Of a stretch of 64,000 nt of DNA, positions 60,726 to 64,000 are shown one piece after another. The notes under the pieces are model-generated. The model ran no database searches, was not told the origin of the DNA, and saw nothing but the letters and a program-made list of their open reading frames with translations. This stretch comes from Arion vulgaris (taxonomy: Eukaryota; Mollusca; Gastropoda; Stylommatophora; Arionidae): NCBI GenBank assembly GCA_020796225.1, contig CM036753.1, positions 83,743,941 to 83,807,940 of the forward strand, given 5' to 3'. Position numbers and translations under genes: made by a program. Every line of letters starts with the position of its first letter. Positions within the stretch are counted from its first letter, which is position 1.

Positions 60726-61055
60726 TGACATATATCACATAATTTGATGACGAAATGTGTACTGTACCACAAAAACGGACATCAATGGTATCGCCAAACA
60801 AAGTAAGTGATTTATCATCATGACTTCCAAATGAAATCTCGCTCTGATATCTGTGAAAACCAAAGTATATTAAAGTGCGTTACATTAAGAAATTGCAATA
60901 ATTTGTCAGTTAATTAGCTTGCAGTTTAATGTTAATGTATGACTATTTGAGAGTGTTGTTCTTATTTCGGATTATTTTGGAATCTCCGCTTTAAATTATA
61001 GCGTCACTTTACCATACATTATCTCGTGTTTTTCAGGTGTCCACAAGTGAAGCAA
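60726..61055. other. No gene seen
   Basis: AT-rich. The GTGTTTTTCAG at 61026-61036 looks like an acceptor but leads only into repeat sequence. Confidence 0.45.
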
Positions 61056-61059
61056 TGAA

Positions 61060-61135
61060 TCTTAACACTTCGACCTACAAGGCACGTAGTAAGAGGCATC
61101 GACTTGGTGTAGGATTCGACTTGATGCTGGCTACC
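61060..61135 (+). mobile_element. SINE-A core fragment
   Basis: CGACCTACAAGGCACGTAGT, AAGAGGCATCGACTTGGTG and TGATGCTGGCTACC match the SINE-A core at 1493-1555 and the reverse of 53310-53370. Confidence 0.55.
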
Positions 61136-61339
61136 CCATCCGGTAGAAGTTTTGAGCTGAACAATCCAACCAACCATGAACAAGTCAAACACAAGGAACA
61201 TAATAACTGTGCAAACCAAGAGGGAGAAAATGATCTTCTTTAAAAGACGTATGATGCGATGAACAGAAAGTCTCAAGAAACCTTATCTCAGATTATATTC
61301 CTTTCATCCAGGAAAAACTCCAGAATTTGCACATGAAAC

Positions 61340-63650
61340 ATTAGAAATATGTATAAATTGAGAAAGACAGCACAAGTTACAAAAGAGATGAAATACGAGA
61401 TTGGCATCTTGGGATTATGGCATTGGCATCTTGACATCTTGAAACTAGGTGGAATGGAAAAGCAAACAAAGTCTACAGGAGAAACTATGTTCTTCTCAGA
61501 ACATATGGAACATCTCAGAACAGATTGCGACAGTGACCATACACTACTGATAGGAAAAGTAAGAATAAAACTGAAGAAGATAAAGAGGAGCGCAAGAAAC
61601 ATCATATCGAACTCCTCAACACTCAAGACTGACACAAAAGTGAAAGACTCATTTAAACGCATTATACAAAACAGATATAACGCTATGGAAAAATAGAAAC
61701 AATAGAAGAACAATGGAAGATGCTTAAAGAATCAATCCAACAAACGTCAAAGGAACTAACACACACAACATGTCAACGGATCAAAAAGAAATGGATGACG
61801 GAAGACATTTTGGAATTAATGGAAAATAGAAGGAAAAACAAACATAATAAAGCAGAATATGATCGAATCAATAAAGAGATAAGACAAAAATGTAAATCAG
61901 CAAAAGAAGAGTGGCTAAATGAAAAATGCAAACAGATCGAAACAGAACACAAAGAAAACCCCAAATCAATATACGAAAACGTAGACGACTTACTTGGCAG
62001 ACGTAAACGCACAACTACTGGATGTTTAAAATCAAAACAGGAGATATCCTGATGAAACAGACAAGAAAATAGAAGGATGGACAGAATACATTAAGGACTT
62101 ATACAGTGATAACAGACAAGAAATAAACATCAATTACAACCATGAAGGACTACAAATACTTCCATCAGAAGTTATCAACGCCATAAGACACACGAAAAAG
62201 GCAAAACCCCAGGACCAGACAACATAACAACAGAAGAAATAGAAGCAACAGGCGAATTGGGCGTAGACGTTTTAACAAAATTATTCAATGACATCTACGA
62301 CACTGGATATGTACCCGTAGATTTACGACAATCCATTTTTATAGCACTACCAAAGAAAGCAGGAACGATAGAATGCGAAGAACACCGCACAATCAGCCTC
62401 ATGAGTCACGTAACAAAACTACTTTTCAGCATTATTATGAGAAGGGTACGAAACAAAATAAGACCAGAAGTTAAGGAAGAACAATGTGGCTTTGTTGAAC
62501 GCAGGGAACAAACAACGCAATATATACAATAAGAACAATAATGGAAAGATCAATAGAAATGAAGTTGGACTTATACCTATGTTTCATAGACTACTCAAAA
62601 GCTTACGATAAAGTAAAACATGGAGAAATAATCAGCATGTTAGAAAGTATACATATTGATGGTAAAGATCTTAGACTGATTAAGAATTTATACTGGCAAC
62701 AAAGCGCAGCCATTAGACTAGAGAGTAAGATTGGAATCTATCAGGCGATACAGTTAGGATACGGCAAGGTGCGTACTCTCCAGACCTATTCAACTTATAT
62801 AGCGAAAACATCATGAGATCTATAGAAGAAAAGACAGGAATAGCAGTCGGAGGACAAAATATAAACAACCTAAGATACGCTGATGACACAATTCTCATGG
62901 CTACAAATGAACAAGATCTGCAAGACTTGATAGATATACTAGTGAGAGAAAGTGAAAAGAAAGGATTAAGCATGAATATAAAGAAAACAGAGGTTATGGT
63001 TGTCTCCAAGAAACAAGAAACACCAACATGTAATATCAAAATAAATAACACAACAATGTAACAAGTCCATCGATTCAAGTATCTAGGAACATTCCTAACA
63101 TCAGATGGAAGATGTACAACAGAGATTAGAATAGCTCAAACGAAAGCAGCTTTTATGAAAATGAAGAACACACTATGCGTGAACTCACTACCAATGACAT
63201 TGCGAAAACGAGTACTCCAATGCTATATTGAACCAATACTTATGTTTGGCAGCGAATCATGGACAATGAACAAACAATCAATACGATCATTGGAAGCCAC
63301 AGAGATGTGGTTTTACAGAAGAATGTTGAAAATTCCATGGACAGCAAAGAAAACAAATGTGGAGGTTTTAAATCAGGCCTGCACACAAAGAAACCTTATC
63401 AAAAGAATAAGAATCCGACAATCAAGGTTCTTCGGGCATATAATGCGAAGAGAAGGTTTAGAATATTTGGTGACTACAGGTAAAATTCAGGAAAGGAGAG
63501 ATCGTGGAAGACAGAGGAAGAAGATGTTGGATGGCATGACATCATGGTTCGACAAAATATCGACGTCAGAACTGATTACATGCACCAAGCAAAGAGAGTT
63601 GTGGAGAGACATGATCGCCTACGCCGGCAGGCATGGCACTTGATTGATAC
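61340..63650 (+). pseudogene. RTE-like LINE ORF, long but frame-broken
   Basis: Parts in order: a partial endonuclease, where MKYEIGILGL and STGETMFFSEHMEHL are fused by deletion to DCDSDHTLLIGKVRIKL (the SDH motif); a basic linker with KKWMTEDILELMENRR (61790); a reverse transcriptase start PSEVINAIRHTKKAK (62160); GVDVLTKLFNDIYDTGYVP (62257); CFIDYSKAYDKVKHGE (62580); RYADDTILMATN with catalytic YADD at 62876-62887; then TYLGT-type, LMFGSESWTMNKQSIRSLEA, FYRRMLKIPWTAKKTN and FFGHIMRREGLEYLVTTGKI steps, ending at 63643. At least five frame breaks or stops exist. The last ~115 bp are the source type of the satellite at 1-1295. Confidence 0.9.
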
Positions 63651-63880
63651 TTATACACGATCAACAATAACAAGATCACCTTCATATGTCTTACCTTGTT
63701 TCAGTAGCATACCTTCTTCTGAGTTTGTACATTTATCAACCTTTTAACAGGTGTTACCATGTCATGTGATTGTGTGTGTGGGTACATGTATATTTGTTTT
63801 CTGTTCATGGGCGTCAGCAAAGTTGGTCGGGAACAGTGGGTGCGTATTTTATTAAATCTGGATTGTACTTTAAATGGCTC
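63651..63880. other. LINE 3' flank, no gene seen
   Basis: Probably LINE 3' UTR followed by unassigned sequence. No tail repeat is obvious before the next SINE. Confidence 0.4.
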
Positions 63881-64000
63881 ATTGATTGGTTGATTGATAT
63901 GACCATCATCAGTGCCCTTCGGTGAATAACCATATGTGCTACCTCTTTCTGAGACGGGAGATCTCAGCTACAGTGCACGAACTCCGTAGTACCGGCAAAG
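63881..64000 (-). mobile_element. SINE-F copy, cut by the window edge
   Basis: ATTGATTGGTTGATTGATAT, GACCATCATCAGTGCCCTTC, GGTGAATAACCATATGTGC, GGGAGATCTCAGCTACAG and GCACGAACTCCGTAGTACC define the best preserved distal part of the family. The head lies beyond 64000. Confidence 0.75.

Noticed and set aside
61037..61243. A spliced exon after the TTTTTCAG acceptor-like site
   Set aside because: The sequence following is a SINE-A core fragment, so the acceptor resemblance is incidental.

Overview
This is a eukaryotic, almost certainly invertebrate animal, nuclear window. It is AT-rich and rich in microsatellites. GT-AG introns split a small animal-type gene, and most of the rest is layered, decayed transposable elements: RTE-like and RNase H-bearing LINEs, a Penelope-like fragment, hAT and Tc1/IS630-type DNA transposons, and many tRNA-type SINEs. 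The repeat style suggests a mollusc-like genome, but nothing here fixes the species. There are no operons, no CRISPR array and no rRNA or functional tRNA gene.

Host genes. A complete tetraspanin gene lies on the + strand from 26264 to 45164: eight coding exons, 255 residues, four membrane segments and a CCG-type large loop. It has at least one upstream untranslated exon, because a splice acceptor sits 22 bases before the ATG. A terminal coding exon on the - strand (57720-58025) encodes a cysteine-rich, prokineticin/colipase-like secreted module whose upstream exons I cannot find. Every other open frame is best read as transposon debris, tandem repeat or chance.

Layout. 1-1.3 kb: a 109-bp satellite made from the 3' end of a LINE that is also present at 63.5 kb. 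1.4-9.9 kb: SINEs, LINE tails, three tandem arrays and CA/TC low-complexity sequence. 9.9-11.7 kb: an RTE fragment split by a 1.24-kb GC-rich element. 11.8-26 kb: hAT and Tc1/IS630-type transposase remnants, SINEs, LINE tails and a MITE carrying a nested SINE. 26.2-45.2 kb: the tetraspanin gene, with introns stuffed with SINEs, LINEs, a full GC-rich element, three tandem arrays and a Penelope-like fragment. 45-57 kb: LINE remnants, a perfect 59-bp array (13 copies), nested SINEs, a Buster-type hAT remnant and a hAT element with a perfect 8-bp target duplication. 57.7-64 kb: the prokineticin-like exon, a SINE split by a LINE insertion with a 13-bp target duplication, and a long, frame-broken RTE-like LINE.

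The most unusual items are: (1) the GC-rich, non-coding composite retroposon with internal tandem repeats, target duplications and end-anchored truncated copies, an organisation resembling primate SVA; (2) LINE 3' ends that have become tandem satellites; (3) a Penelope-like GIY-YIG fragment followed by a hammerhead-like motif that recurs twice elsewhere; (4) two SINE families that differ in head and tail but share a core. All classifications come from reading the sequence by eye and from family knowledge; none was confirmed by a search.
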